From Weeksellaceae bacterium TAE3-ERU29 (GTDB lineage Bacteria > Bacteroidota > Bacteroidia > Flavobacteriales > Weeksellaceae), in assembly GCA_019218445.1 (NCBI GenBank), contig JAHUUM010000020.1, positions 1 to 40,166 on the forward strand: a stretch of DNA of 40,166 bases. The letters run 5' to 3'. Positions 8,179 to 16,588 of the stretch are shown piece by piece; positions within the stretch are counted from its first letter, which is position 1, and each line of letters opens with the position of its first letter. The notes under the pieces were generated by a model. That model was not told where the DNA came from, did not search any database, and saw only the letters and a list, made by a program, of their open reading frames with translations. A program made the translations under genes and the position numbers.

Positions 8179-9605
8179 TCTGCTCCTATTTTGCGTTTTA
8201 TATCATCTACATAACTTCTAAATATCTTATCGGTTTCAGAGAGGTTTTTAACTGTTTTACAAGAATGCAGTACTGTTGCATGATCTCTTTTTCCGATTTT
8301 AGATCCAATACTTGCTAATGAAGCATTGGTGTATTTTCTGGCAAAGTACATTGCCAAGTGTCTTGCTTGTACAATGTCTCCTTTTCTACTTTTACTTTGT
8401 AATTTTTCTAAAGGAATTTTAAAATAATCACATACAATATTCTGGATATATTCTATTGTTATTTCTTTCCTTTGATTTCTTACTAAATTAGATAAAACTT
8501 TCTCTGCCAAAGGAAGTGTTATTTCCTTTTTAATTAGCAGTGATTGAGCAATTAATGAATTTAATGCTCCTTCTAACTCTCTAATATTAGTTTTTATTTT
8601 CTCTGCAATATAATCAACTACGTCTTCAGGTAACTCAATACCATTATTTTCTAATTTACTTAGTAGTATATTTTTACGTAATTCTAATTCAGGTGACTGT
8701 AAATCGGCTGAGAGCCCCCATTTAAACCTCGAAATTAATCTTTGATCAACATCTTGAATATCTACAGGTGGCTTATCTGATGTTAAAATCAATTGATTTC
8801 CACGTCTATGTAAATCTTCAAAAATATGGAAGAATACATTTTGTGTTCCTTTTTTACCTGACAAAAACTGAACATCATCAATAATTAAAACATCTATCAT
8901 TTGGTAGAAGTTTATAAAATCATTGTGATTATTGGTTAACGTAGCACTTCTATACTGATTAGAGAATTTTTCCATAGAAACATACAGAACTGTCTTTTCC
9001 GGAAATCTCTCTTTTATATCTAAACCAATTGCGTGTGCTAAGTGCGTTTTCCCCAAACCTACTCCACCGTAAATAAACAACGGATTAAAAGATGTTCCAC
9101 CGGGTCTTTTAGCAATTGCTCTCCCTGCAGATCTTGCCAAACGGTTTGTTTCTCCCTCTATAAAATTATTAAAATTAAAAGTATTATTTAATTGAGAATC
9201 TATTTTTATTTTCTGAATTCCGGGAATAGCAAAAGGGCTCTTAATTTTAGAGCTGTTTAAAGGAGCATTTACCTCTTGAGGTCTTACTTTTTCTTTATTG
9301 CTACTCGGGATTTTCACAGTTATTGGGTTCTTTACATTATCATGATTCCCTGCAAATATACTATAACTTAATTTCGCATTTAAACCTAACTCTTTTTGTA
9401 AAGCTACTTTTAGTAACTTTATATAATGTTCCTCCAGCCACTCATAGTAGAATTCGCTTGGTACTTCTATCGTTAATCGAGAATTCTCAACATCCAGTTT
9501 TGCAGCCTTTATAGGCTTAAACCAGATATCAAACGCCTCTTCTTTAACGTTATCTTTTATGAACTCTAAGCATTTGTCCCATACGGAAACTGCTGTCTTC
9601 GACAT
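8175..9605 (-). CDS. dnaA: Chromosomal replication initiator protein DnaA
   Basis: A 476-residue DnaA of standard architecture: an N-terminal DnaB/DiaA-interaction domain (about 1-80), a variable linker, an AAA+ domain with Walker A GGVGLGKT at 180-187 and Walker B LIIDD at 240-244, and a C-terminal DNA-binding domain with RDHATVLHSCKTV. It binds DnaA boxes, opens oriC and helps load the helicase. The start is ATG at 9605. It is the first gene of a coupled unit with the LMW phosphatase and RsmI-like methylase. I found no cluster of DnaA boxes in the flanking intergenic DNA, so oriC is probably not here. Confidence 0.98.
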   Translation of the reverse strand: MSKTAVSVWDKCLEFIKDNVKEEAFDIWFKPIKAAKLDVENSRLTIEVPSEFYYEWLEEHYIKLLKVALQKELGLNAKLSYSIFAGNHDNVKNPITVKIPSSNKEKVRPQEVNAPLNSSKIKSPFAIPGIQKIKIDSQLNNTFNFNNFIEGETNRLARSAGRAIAKRPGGTSFNPLFIYGGVGLGKTHLAHAIGLDIKERFPEKTVLYVSMEKFSNQYRSATLTNNHNDFINFYQMIDVLIIDDVQFLSGKKGTQNVFFHIFEDLHRRGNQLILTSDKPPVDIQDVDQRLISRFKWGLSADLQSPELELRKNILLSKLENNGIELPEDVVDYIAEKIKTNIRELEGALNSLIAQSLLIKKEITLPLAEKVLSNLVRNQRKEITIEYIQNIVCDYFKIPLEKLQSKSRKGDIVQARHLAMYFARKYTNASLASIGSKIGKRDHATVLHSCKTVKNLSETDKIFRSYVDDIKRKIGAE

Positions 9606-9733
9606 TGTGGTTAGTAATTAAGTATTTATAGTTAGTTTTAGTAAAGTCGATAATTTTTTATGGACTTTCAGACGACAAAAATGGAAAAATATTTCGACTT
9701 AAAAAAAGACTTTTTTTCTTGTTTTTTTAAATA

Positions 9734-9741
9734 TATTTTTG
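9734..9741 (+). promoter_or_regulatory. -7 promoter element for the thioesterase gene
   Basis: TATTTTTG matches TAnnTTTG and lies 23 nt upstream of the ATG at 9765. There is no clear -33 TTTG at the usual distance; the nearest TTG, at 9719-9721, is too close. Confidence 0.45.
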
Positions 9742-9764
9742 TACCTGTTTAAAAACAAATTATT

Positions 9765-10184
9765 ATGATTTCAAGAAGTGCCTATATAAGAGTAAGATAC
9801 GGCGAAACGGACCAAATGGGCTATGTTCATCATGGTAATTATGCTTTATATTTTGAACTTGCAAGAATAGAGTTAATGCGATCTATTGGTTTAAATTACA
9901 AGGAATTAGAAGACGGTGGAATTATGATGCCCGTATTAAAATTAGAATGTAATTTTATTGCTCCCGCAAAATATGATGATGAACTTTGTATAGAAACAAA
10001 AATCAAAGAAATCCCCACAGGTGCTCGCATAAATTTCAGCTATAAAATTACTAATCAGGAAGGAAAGTTATTAACAATTGGTGAAACTGAACTCGTTTTT
10101 GTAGATATGGTAAAAAATAAACCCATACGAGCACCAAAATTTTTAATCGAAAAACTAAAAGAAAATGACTCAAATCCGGAATAA
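9765..10184 (+). CDS. Acyl-CoA thioesterase, YbgC/4-hydroxybenzoyl-CoA thioesterase-like hotdog protein
   Basis: A 139-residue single hotdog-fold protein. The N-terminal RVRYGETDQMGYVHHGNY matches the YbgC-family signature; Asp16 is the expected catalytic residue and His22-His23 flank the active site. Enzymes of this family hydrolyse short or medium acyl-CoA or aromatic acyl-CoA thioesters in the cytoplasm. It is transcribed alone, divergent from dnaA and convergent with the YigZ gene, ending only 12 nt from it. The acyl substrate cannot be read from the sequence. Confidence 0.9.
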   Translation: MISRSAYIRVRYGETDQMGYVHHGNYALYFELARIELMRSIGLNYKELEDGGIMMPVLKLECNFIAPAKYDDELCIETKIKEIPTGARINFSYKITNQEGKLLTIGETELVFVDMVKNKPIRAPKFLIEKLKENDSNPE

Positions 10185-10196
10185 ATTCAGCAAATG

Positions 10197-10820
10197 TTAA
10201 AGTGCATGATTCTTATCATTGAGTAATTTTATATTGATTTCATTATATGGCTCAAAACTTTTTTGGAAAGCCTCTGCTTTCTCTAAATCTGTTTGTATAA
10301 TGAGTGTACAATCTTGTAAATAAGTTTGCTCTAATATTCTTCCGCTATATTTTTCTATATTTCTCATTGCATTATTTTGAGAAGTATAAGGGAAATTAAT
10401 CTCAAAATCTGCTGTCTTTTTTATAACTTTTATTTTAGCTAAATTCAGCGTTTCTTCTGCACTTTCTTTATAGGCTTTTATAAGGCCGCTAACTCCTAAT
10501 TTTATCCCGCCAAAATATCTTACTGAAACCACCAAGCAAAATGTCAAATCTTTAGAAAGTAACTGGTTATAAATTGGTAGTCCCGCCGTTCCATTTGGCT
10601 CTCCGTCATCATTCGCACGGTAATTTTCGCCTTCAAACCCTAAACGATAAGCATAACAATGGTGTGTTGCATCCGGATATTTTTGTCTTAATAAATCTAA
10701 TTGCTCCTTTACCTCCTCTTCATCTTTCACAGGAAAAGCATAACCAAAAAATTTACTCCCTTTATCTTTAGTAATTACAGTTTCTATTTTATTTTTAATG
10801 CTTCTACACTCAAATTTCAT
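10197..10820 (-). CDS. IMPACT/YigZ family protein (UPF0029)
   Basis: A 207-residue protein with the conserved UPF0029 core: KGSKF near residue 20, ATHHCYAYR near 51, the ANDDGEPNGTAG loop near 70 and VSVRYFGGIKLG near 98. A smaller C-terminal ferredoxin-like domain (DUF1949-like) follows. Yeast and mammalian IMPACT relatives act on translation control, but the bacterial YigZ role is not established. The ATG overlaps the ribD stop by one base (TAATG), so it is translated together with ribD. Confidence 0.92.
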   Translation of the reverse strand: MKFECRSIKNKIETVITKDKGSKFFGYAFPVKDEEEVKEQLDLLRQKYPDATHHCYAYRLGFEGENYRANDDGEPNGTAGLPIYNQLLSKDLTFCLVVSVRYFGGIKLGVSGLIKAYKESAEETLNLAKIKVIKKTADFEINFPYTSQNNAMRNIEKYSGRILEQTYLQDCTLIIQTDLEKAEAFQKSFEPYNEINIKLLNDKNHAL

Positions 10821-11830
10821 TATAAATAAATGTTATTTTTATTTTTAAAAATATAAACTAAATCATCTTCAAAGTCAAGTGAATTTATCAAAATCTCATT
10901 TTCTAATACAGGACTCTTTCTGCCATTTTCCCAATAATTATTTTTAGACCGAATGATTCTTGCCTCATCCCATAAATCTGACAAAATAAATGATTCTAAA
11001 GTTCTTATACCTCCTTCAATAATAACAGATTGAACGTCTTTTCCTTTCAAATCATTTAAAATATTATTTAGCGTAAAATCTTTTTCAAAATTAGATTTAT
11101 CATAAACAATAGCAGATTTATCTTTAAAAAAGTGAGTGTTTTCTAAACCTTTAAAATCATTTCCGATACTGATTTTTATAGGATCAATTGCTTTAAAATA
11201 TCGAGAATTTAGTTTTGGGTTATCAATTTTTAATGTGTTTTTCCCCACTAAAATTGCTTGTTCTTCTTTTCTCCAAAGATGAGAAAGATACTTCATTTGT
11301 TTACTTGTAATCCACTTTTGTGAATCATCTTCGGGCGAGAAAAATCCGTTAGCAGTTTCTGCCCATTTTAAAATAATATACGGGCGATTATTTTTATGAA
11401 ATGTAAAGAATCTTTTATTCAGTTTTAAACACTCTTTTGGCAGAATATTTTCTGTTACCTCTACTCCATTATTTTTCAATAATTCAATCCCTTTTCCATT
11501 TACATGAGCAGCATAATCTCTTGTCCCTATAACCACTTTAGGGATTTTATTTTCAATTATTGCAAGAGAGCAAGGCGGAGTTTTCCCATAATGAGAACAA
11601 GGTTCTAAATTCACGTAAAGTGTAGAATTCTGCAATAAGGATTTATCTTTTACATTATTAATCGCATTGATTTCCGCATGTGGCAAACCCGATTGATAGT
11701 GCCAACCTTCACCTATAATTCTATTTTCATGTACAATTACAGCTCCAACTAACGGATTAGGATAAGTTGTTCCTAAACCATTTTTCGCCAACTGAAGGCA
11801 ACGCTGCATATAAACTTCTTGTATTGTCAT
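10820..11830 (-). CDS. ribD: Bifunctional riboflavin biosynthesis deaminase/reductase RibD
   Basis: A 336-residue two-domain enzyme. The N-terminal cytidine-deaminase-like domain has zinc ligands His51 (HAE motif, Glu53 catalytic), Cys78 and Cys87 (PCSHYGKTPPC). The C-terminal domain (about 150-336) is the DHFR-like reductase, with SVIIEGG near residue 270. It carries out deamination and reduction of the pyrimidine intermediate in riboflavin synthesis. The first ATG is chosen because VYMQRCLQLAKNGLGTTYPN aligns with the usual start of flavobacterial RibD. An attenuator-like hairpin ends only a few bases before this ATG. No other rib gene lies nearby. Confidence 0.94.
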   Translation of the reverse strand: MTIQEVYMQRCLQLAKNGLGTTYPNPLVGAVIVHENRIIGEGWHYQSGLPHAEINAINNVKDKSLLQNSTLYVNLEPCSHYGKTPPCSLAIIENKIPKVVIGTRDYAAHVNGKGIELLKNNGVEVTENILPKECLKLNKRFFTFHKNNRPYIILKWAETANGFFSPEDDSQKWITSKQMKYLSHLWRKEEQAILVGKNTLKIDNPKLNSRYFKAIDPIKISIGNDFKGLENTHFFKDKSAIVYDKSNFEKDFTLNNILNDLKGKDVQSVIIEGGIRTLESFILSDLWDEARIIRSKNNYWENGRKSPVLENEILINSLDFEDDLVYIFKNKNNIYL

Positions 11831-11833
11831 AAA

Positions 11834-11890
11834 AAAGAAAGTCTGCCTTTCTTTAATATTAAAAAATAATACTAAAAATCAACAGACTTT
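11834..11890 (-). terminator. Terminator-like hairpin with an overlapping alternative stem, between the DUF349 gene and ribD
   Basis: Read on the minus strand, 11854-11834 forms an 8-bp hairpin (AAAGAAAG, 5-nt loop, CTTTCTTT) followed by a run of T, just before the ribD ATG at 11830. A second pairing, AAAGTCTG (11890-11883) with CAGACTTT (11845-11838), shares bases with the first, so the two are mutually exclusive. Either may end the DUF349 transcript or attenuate ribD. No FMN riboswitch signature is visible. Confidence 0.5.
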
Positions 11891-11909
11891 TTAAATATTT
11901 AATTAGACT

Positions 11910-13922
11910 TTATTCTTCCTCAGAACTCTCTGCCTCTTTTTGACTTTCTGCTAATGCTTCTAAATTAATTAGTCTTAAATCATCGTATTTAGATTTCAAC
12001 TCATTTAATTCATTAACATGAGATTCTATATTAGCAATCGCATTCTTAAATAATGGATTAGACTCATCTGCATTAGAGAAAAACCCTAAATTGTTTTGTA
12101 ATTGAGATACTTCTTTTTGTTTATCATCAATTCTTTTTCTCATATCGAACTTAAGAGATCTCAATAATTTCTCATCTAAATTAGATTTTATTTGATCTAA
12201 TTGATTGTTCCATTGAGCTTTCTGCATAGAATTCTCGTTAAGCCCTGCATCTTTCAATATTTGTCTTGTAAGTTTACTAAGCTCTTTGTTTATATCTTGT
12301 TTCCCGTTAGGTACAAATCCAATAGAAGACCAACGAATACTATAATCGTTTAACCATTTTAATAAAGCATCTTTTTCTTTAGGCTTTTCTGACTCTCTCA
12401 TTTCTTTAAGAAGAGCTTCTTTAGCCTCTAAGTTTTTAGTTTGTTGCTCTAATCTTTCGTTATCTCTATTTTTAAATCTATCAAAAAAATGATTATTTGC
12501 TTCGTTAAATTCTTTCCAAATTTTATCAGAATATTTTCTTGGCACATGTCCAATTTTCTTCCATTCAGACTGAATACGTTTCACTACTTTTACAGATTCA
12601 TTCCAATCTATGCTATCTTTATGTTCTTTGGCAATCTCAACCAACTTTCTCTTTTTCTCGAGATTTTCCATTTGCTCAGCTTTCATATCTTTATAGAAAG
12701 CATTCTTTTTCTGATTGAAGTTACGCGTTGCTTCTTTAAACTTATCCCAAGTTGGTTGATTTTCCGCTTTTGGCACTCTACCAATTGCAAAAAACTCATC
12801 TCTAAGAACTTTAACTTCTTTAATCTTCTTTTGCCAAGCATTATGAGATTTAATAGCAGAGTCACCTAATATTGCCTCTAATTTAGCAATTATCTCTTTT
12901 TTCTTAACTAAATTCTCTTTTTGTCTTTGTTGAATTTGTTCGCTCAGCTCTTCTTTTCTATTATGTAATTTAGCCGTAAGTTCTTTAAACTTTTGCCAAG
13001 TAGGCTCACGGTGTTCTTCAGCTACCGGGACAGCCTCCTCTTTCCACATACGGTGTAAATATTGAAGCTCGTTTAACGCTTTTTGAACATTTTCTTCCTC
13101 CAATAATTTTTCGGTGCGAGCAATAATAGATTTTCTTATCTCTAAGTTATGCTCATAATCCATTTTTCTTAATTCTTGATTAAGATCTAAAAATTTATAG
13201 AAATTATCTAAATGGAAATAATAAGTATTAAAGATGTTATTAGCTTTTGCTCTTGGGATTCTACCCGCATTATGCCAACGAGTTTTTAACTCACGGAATT
13301 TTTTAAAGATATCCGAATTATTATTAGCCGGCTCAGTATACAAAGCTTTCAACTCTTCTATAATAGCTTCTCGCTCTTTTAGACTATCGTTTTGCTTTTT
13401 CTCTACCGACTTATAATGATCATCTACACGTGTTTTATAATCATGTAAAACTCGTTTAAAATCATTTTTATCTTTGGTTTCGTATCTAAAATCTATTTCG
13501 TTTCCTCCTTGACTTATGAATTTTTCTTTAGCTTCACTTTCTTGTTCGCTCCACTGTTTATCAAAGGATTCTTTTAGATTTTGAAAAGCTGATTTTAATT
13601 TTACAACCGAGAATCTTGTTAAAAGTTTAGATGCTTCTGCCACCATTTCCGGTAAAGACATTTCATCATAATCCTTTAAAGCTACCTCTTCCTCATCAGA
13701 TTCGTTATCTTCTTCCTCTTTTTCATCTTCATGCTGATCCACATCTGCATTTTCATCATAATCCTTTGCAGAATTATCATCAGTTTGTGGTTCCTCTTTC
13801 AATGAATCTGCTTCATTAGAGTTTTCTTGTAAATTCTCTTTCACGCTTTCTTGCTCGTTATTAGCGTTAGAATCGTTTAATTTTCCATCTGCGTTTTGCA
13901 GGTTTTCTTTTTCTATAGACAT
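11910..13922 (-). CDS. DUF349 repeat protein, large acidic coiled-coil protein
   Basis: A protein of about 670 residues. The first ~90 residues are very acidic and low-complexity (runs of E, D, N, S). About five DUF349 units follow, each with the pattern W-x-(x)-IGxVP or close variants (AGRIPRA, IGRVPKA, IGHVPRK, IGFVPNG; the second unit is degenerate, EEAVPVAEE). The C-terminus is coiled-coil. DUF349 proteins are widespread in Bacteroidota and have no established function; the length fits the group. I use the ATG at 13922. An upstream in-frame TTG at 13958 lies inside the predicted -7 element. It is transcribed alone, ahead of ribD. Confidence 0.88.
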   Translation of the reverse strand: MSIEKENLQNADGKLNDSNANNEQESVKENLQENSNEADSLKEEPQTDDNSAKDYDENADVDQHEDEKEEEDNESDEEEVALKDYDEMSLPEMVAEASKLLTRFSVVKLKSAFQNLKESFDKQWSEQESEAKEKFISQGGNEIDFRYETKDKNDFKRVLHDYKTRVDDHYKSVEKKQNDSLKEREAIIEELKALYTEPANNNSDIFKKFRELKTRWHNAGRIPRAKANNIFNTYYFHLDNFYKFLDLNQELRKMDYEHNLEIRKSIIARTEKLLEEENVQKALNELQYLHRMWKEEAVPVAEEHREPTWQKFKELTAKLHNRKEELSEQIQQRQKENLVKKKEIIAKLEAILGDSAIKSHNAWQKKIKEVKVLRDEFFAIGRVPKAENQPTWDKFKEATRNFNQKKNAFYKDMKAEQMENLEKKRKLVEIAKEHKDSIDWNESVKVVKRIQSEWKKIGHVPRKYSDKIWKEFNEANNHFFDRFKNRDNERLEQQTKNLEAKEALLKEMRESEKPKEKDALLKWLNDYSIRWSSIGFVPNGKQDINKELSKLTRQILKDAGLNENSMQKAQWNNQLDQIKSNLDEKLLRSLKFDMRKRIDDKQKEVSQLQNNLGFFSNADESNPLFKNAIANIESHVNELNELKSKYDDLRLINLEALAESQKEAESSEEE

Positions 13923-13955
13923 TTCTTCTAAGTTTTTAGAATGATATTCAATTAG

Positions 13956-13983
13956 CAAAACTAATGAATATCAACCAATCAAA
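13956..13983 (-). promoter_or_regulatory. Promoter for the DUF349 gene
   Basis: On the minus strand, TTTG at 13983-13980 is followed after 16 nt by TAGTTTTG at 13963-13956, matching the TTTG/TAnnTTTG pattern with a slightly short spacer. The ATG at 13922 lies about 34 nt downstream. Confidence 0.5.
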
Positions 13984-14055
13984 CTAAATTCAAAAGCAAT
14001 TTTTTATATATTTACCCAAAATAATTTGTAAAACAACCAAAAAAAGGAAGAAAAA

Positions 14056-14466
14056 ATGGAAAAAATCACTTCAAAAGTCGTTTATTTAGGAGGTTTAAGA
14101 ACAGAAGCCACTCATCAAAAATCAGGAAATCAAATAATTACTGATGCCCCAACAGATAATAACGGAAAAGGTGAAGCTTTTTCCCCTACTGATACCGTTG
14201 CAACCGCTTTAGCAAGTTGTGCACTCACAATTATGGGAATAAAGGCTGAATCTATGGATTGGGATATTTCAGGAATTACAGCAGAAGTAATAAAAGTTAT
14301 GGGAACAGGGCCTCGCAGAATTTCAAAAATTAAAATTGATTTTAAAATTCCTTTTAAAACCGATGATAAACAACGTAAATTATTAGAGAATACTGCAAAA
14401 ACTTGTCCTGTATTTATGAGCCTTCACCCCGATATGGAAAAAGAATTAAACTTTATTTGGGAATAA
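14056..14466 (+). CDS. OsmC family peroxiredoxin-like protein
   Basis: A 136-residue protein of the OsmC/Ohr fold. The two reactive cysteines expected in the family are present: Cys55 in the ALASCALT helix and Cys117 in AKTCPVF. OsmC/Ohr enzymes reduce organic hydroperoxides with thiols in the cytoplasm. This sequence looks closer to the YhfA/OsmC-like subgroup than to Ohr, so the peroxide preference is open. A purine-rich AGGAAG stands 5 nt before the ATG, unusually strong for this phylum. It is monocistronic, with a terminator immediately downstream. Confidence 0.9.
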   Translation: MEKITSKVVYLGGLRTEATHQKSGNQIITDAPTDNNGKGEAFSPTDTVATALASCALTIMGIKAESMDWDISGITAEVIKVMGTGPRRISKIKIDFKIPFKTDDKQRKLLENTAKTCPVFMSLHPDMEKELNFIWE

Positions 14467-14486
14467 GCGATAAAAATTCAATATCT

Positions 14487-14523
14487 AAAGCTGATTATTA
14501 AATATTAATAGTCAGCTTTTTTA
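14487..14523 (+). terminator. Rho-independent terminator after the OsmC gene
   Basis: AAAGCTGA (14487-14494) pairs with TCAGCTTT (14512-14519), with additional pairing in the loop, and is followed by T residues. Confidence 0.75.
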
Positions 14524-14588
14524 TTTCTTGTTTATTAAAATTACCCCAACCTAATTCAAAAAATATTTTAAAATATAAAAATTGGCTT

Positions 14589-14617
14589 TATATTTGTATG
14601 AATGAATAATCATTCAT
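14589..14617 (+). promoter_or_regulatory. Efflux operon promoter with TetR-type palindromic operator
   Basis: TATATTTG at 14589-14596 is a perfect -7 element. Directly after it, 14598-14617 is a perfect 8-4-8 palindrome, ATGAATGA-ATAA-TCATTCAT, covering the expected transcription start. TetR proteins typically bind such palindromes in their own promoters, and the next gene encodes one. Autorepression relieved by an efflux substrate is the natural reading. Confidence 0.72.
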
Positions 14618-14639
14618 TTATTTATTAAAAGTATAAAAT

Positions 14640-15221
14640 ATGGCACGGAATATAGATACATCTAAAATGGAAAATATCCGAAAAGCTACGATAAACGTAG
14701 TAGTAGAGGAAGGAATTAAAAATGCTTCAGTTGCTAAAATAGCCAAAGAAGCAAAAGTTTCTGCCGGATATTTATACCGTTTTCATCCAAGTAAAGAGGA
14801 ATTAATCCAAGTGATTTTTAAAGATTTATTTCAAGAAATTGTACAACGTTTACAAATTCTTTTAGAAAAAGAAGATAAACTGCACGAGGTTTTTCGTTTG
14901 TTTATTTTGGATTTATTCAATCAAGCAAAAATAAACCCGAATGAACCGCTTTTCATGCTTAAATTAATGACGGATTATTCTTTTAGAATGGATGAACAAG
15001 ACAAACAAGTTCTAAACGAAATCGGCGAAAAAATGCTTTCAATTGGTTATTCTACAAAGGAAATTAATCCGAGTATTGACAGCGAGATGCTTTACACTCT
15101 TTTTATAGGAACCACTTATTTTTTTATAAACGTAAGAGAACGCAAAATCTTTAATTCAGAAAAATTAAGTAAAAAAGACGCAGAAAAAATAACTCAATTA
15201 TATATTAACGCTTTAGCTTAA
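14640..15221 (+). CDS. TetR/AcrR family transcriptional regulator
   Basis: A 193-residue regulator. The N-terminal helix-turn-helix (about residues 10-55) contains VAKIAKEAKVSAGYLYRFHP, a typical TetR recognition region, followed by a helical ligand-binding and dimerisation domain. It is the first gene of the efflux operon, ending 2 nt before the TolC-like gene. It probably represses the whole unit through the palindrome at 14598-14617 and releases DNA when it binds a substrate of the pump. The ligand is unknown. Confidence 0.92.
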   Translation: MARNIDTSKMENIRKATINVVVEEGIKNASVAKIAKEAKVSAGYLYRFHPSKEELIQVIFKDLFQEIVQRLQILLEKEDKLHEVFRLFILDLFNQAKINPNEPLFMLKLMTDYSFRMDEQDKQVLNEIGEKMLSIGYSTKEINPSIDSEMLYTLFIGTTYFFINVRERKIFNSEKLSKKDAEKITQLYINALA

Positions 15222-15223
15222 AA

Positions 15224-16576
15224 ATGAAAAAAATAAATTTAACATTTGCCTTAATTTCCATTTTGTTGAGTGGTGTAATAAATGCACAATCATTGAGCTT
15301 GCAAGATGCTTTAAGCTTAATGGAAAACAACAACGGAAAGTTAAAAGGTTACGAAAGACAAACAGAAGCCGCAGAATACGGAATAAAAGCTGCACAAGGT
15401 TTGTATTTACCACAGGTAACAATGAGCGGTAAAATCATTAGAATGAATGAGCCGTTGGCTTTAAACTTCAATAAATATAAGTACGGGTTAAGCCATTTAT
15501 TAAAATTAAATCCCAATATTTTAGGCGATTGGAAAATTCCGTTCCAAGACCCTACGATAATGACTTTACAAGCTGATTTAAAATGGCCAATCTTTACGGG
15601 CGGAAAAATAAAAGCAGCTAACAATGCCGCCAAAATTAAACGAGATTTAGCTCAAGCAGAAAGCGATAAAGTGAAATCTCAATTAATTTCGGAAGTTTCC
15701 ACTCGGTATTTTCAGGTGCAATTAGCTAAAGAAGCGGTAAAAGTGAGAGAGCAAGCCAAAGAAGCCGCAGAAAAACATTTATACAATGCTGAGCAATTAG
15801 AAAAAAACGGAATGATAGCCGCAGTAGAAAAAATGCAGGCAGAAACAGCAGTGGCAGATGCTCTGAGAGAATTACAAGGAGCAGAAAAAGATGTTTCTTT
15901 GGCTGAAGCAGCACTTTTAGGAGCTTTAAACATTGAAAATATTCCCGAAGAACTTAGCACTCCGTTGTTCGAGATTAATTTATTGAAACCATTAGAATAT
16001 TATCAGCAACAAGCAAAAGAAAACTATCCTGAAATTGCAAAAGCTAAACTTAAAAAGCAATTAGCCGAGCAAGATGTGGCATTAAAAAAATCTAAATTTA
16101 TGCCGGATATTGCATTGGTAGGTTCTAAATATCTTTTAACTGAAAATCTACCGATTACTGAGCCTGATTGGTACGTGGGAATAGGAATGCAAGTCGATAT
16201 TTTTACAGGTTTAAAGAATAAGCAAGAATATAAACAGGCAATTGCAATGAGCGAAAGTGTAGATTTATTACAAGCTCAGGCAGAAAAAGACATTCAAACT
16301 TTAGTTAAAAAGCAATATACAGAAATTTTAAAACAGCAAGAACAATTAGAAAGTTTAAAAAAGAACGAATCGTTTGCCGAAGAATTGGTGCGAGTACGAG
16401 AAAAGGCCTTTTACGAAGGTTTTGCTAAATCAACCGATGTGGTAGACGCAAATTTATATATGGCATCAATCAAAATGAAAAAATTAAAAGCCCTGTTTGA
16501 GATGGATAAAGCTTTAGCAGAAATGCTGGAAACCTGTGGGCTTAGTTCAAGTTTAACCCAATATATTACTAAATAA
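15224..16576 (+). CDS. TolC-family outer-membrane efflux protein
   Basis: A 450-residue protein with a Sec signal peptide (about 1-21, ending INA) and two long helical repeats of the OEP fold. The signature region LSLQDALSLMENNNGKLKGY is at the mature N-terminus. TolC-like trimers form the outer-membrane duct of tripartite pumps. It is the second gene of the tetR operon, 12 nt ahead of the membrane-fusion gene, and so supplies the exit channel for the two ABC-2 permeases downstream. Confidence 0.92.
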   Translation: MKKINLTFALISILLSGVINAQSLSLQDALSLMENNNGKLKGYERQTEAAEYGIKAAQGLYLPQVTMSGKIIRMNEPLALNFNKYKYGLSHLLKLNPNILGDWKIPFQDPTIMTLQADLKWPIFTGGKIKAANNAAKIKRDLAQAESDKVKSQLISEVSTRYFQVQLAKEAVKVREQAKEAAEKHLYNAEQLEKNGMIAAVEKMQAETAVADALRELQGAEKDVSLAEAALLGALNIENIPEELSTPLFEINLLKPLEYYQQQAKENYPEIAKAKLKKQLAEQDVALKKSKFMPDIALVGSKYLLTENLPITEPDWYVGIGMQVDIFTGLKNKQEYKQAIAMSESVDLLQAQAEKDIQTLVKKQYTEILKQQEQLESLKKNESFAEELVRVREKAFYEGFAKSTDVVDANLYMASIKMKKLKALFEMDKALAEMLETCGLSSSLTQYITK

Positions 16577-16588
16577 TTTAAGTGTATT

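Noticed and set aside
9606-9764. Possible oriC next to dnaA
   Set aside because: No TTATCCACA-like DnaA boxes cluster in this 159-bp gap; only ordinary promoter-like AT-rich DNA is visible.
11831-11909. FMN riboswitch ahead of ribD
   Set aside because: None of the conserved RFN-element segments is present; only simple hairpins are seen.
12489-12869. 126-codon frame antisense to the DUF349 gene
   Set aside because: It is the reverse reading of a low-complexity lysine/glutamate-rich repeat gene, with no start signal or domain of its own.
15349-15960. Frames antisense to the TolC-like gene
   Set aside because: They mirror alanine- and glutamine-rich codons of a clear OEP gene and have no independent support.
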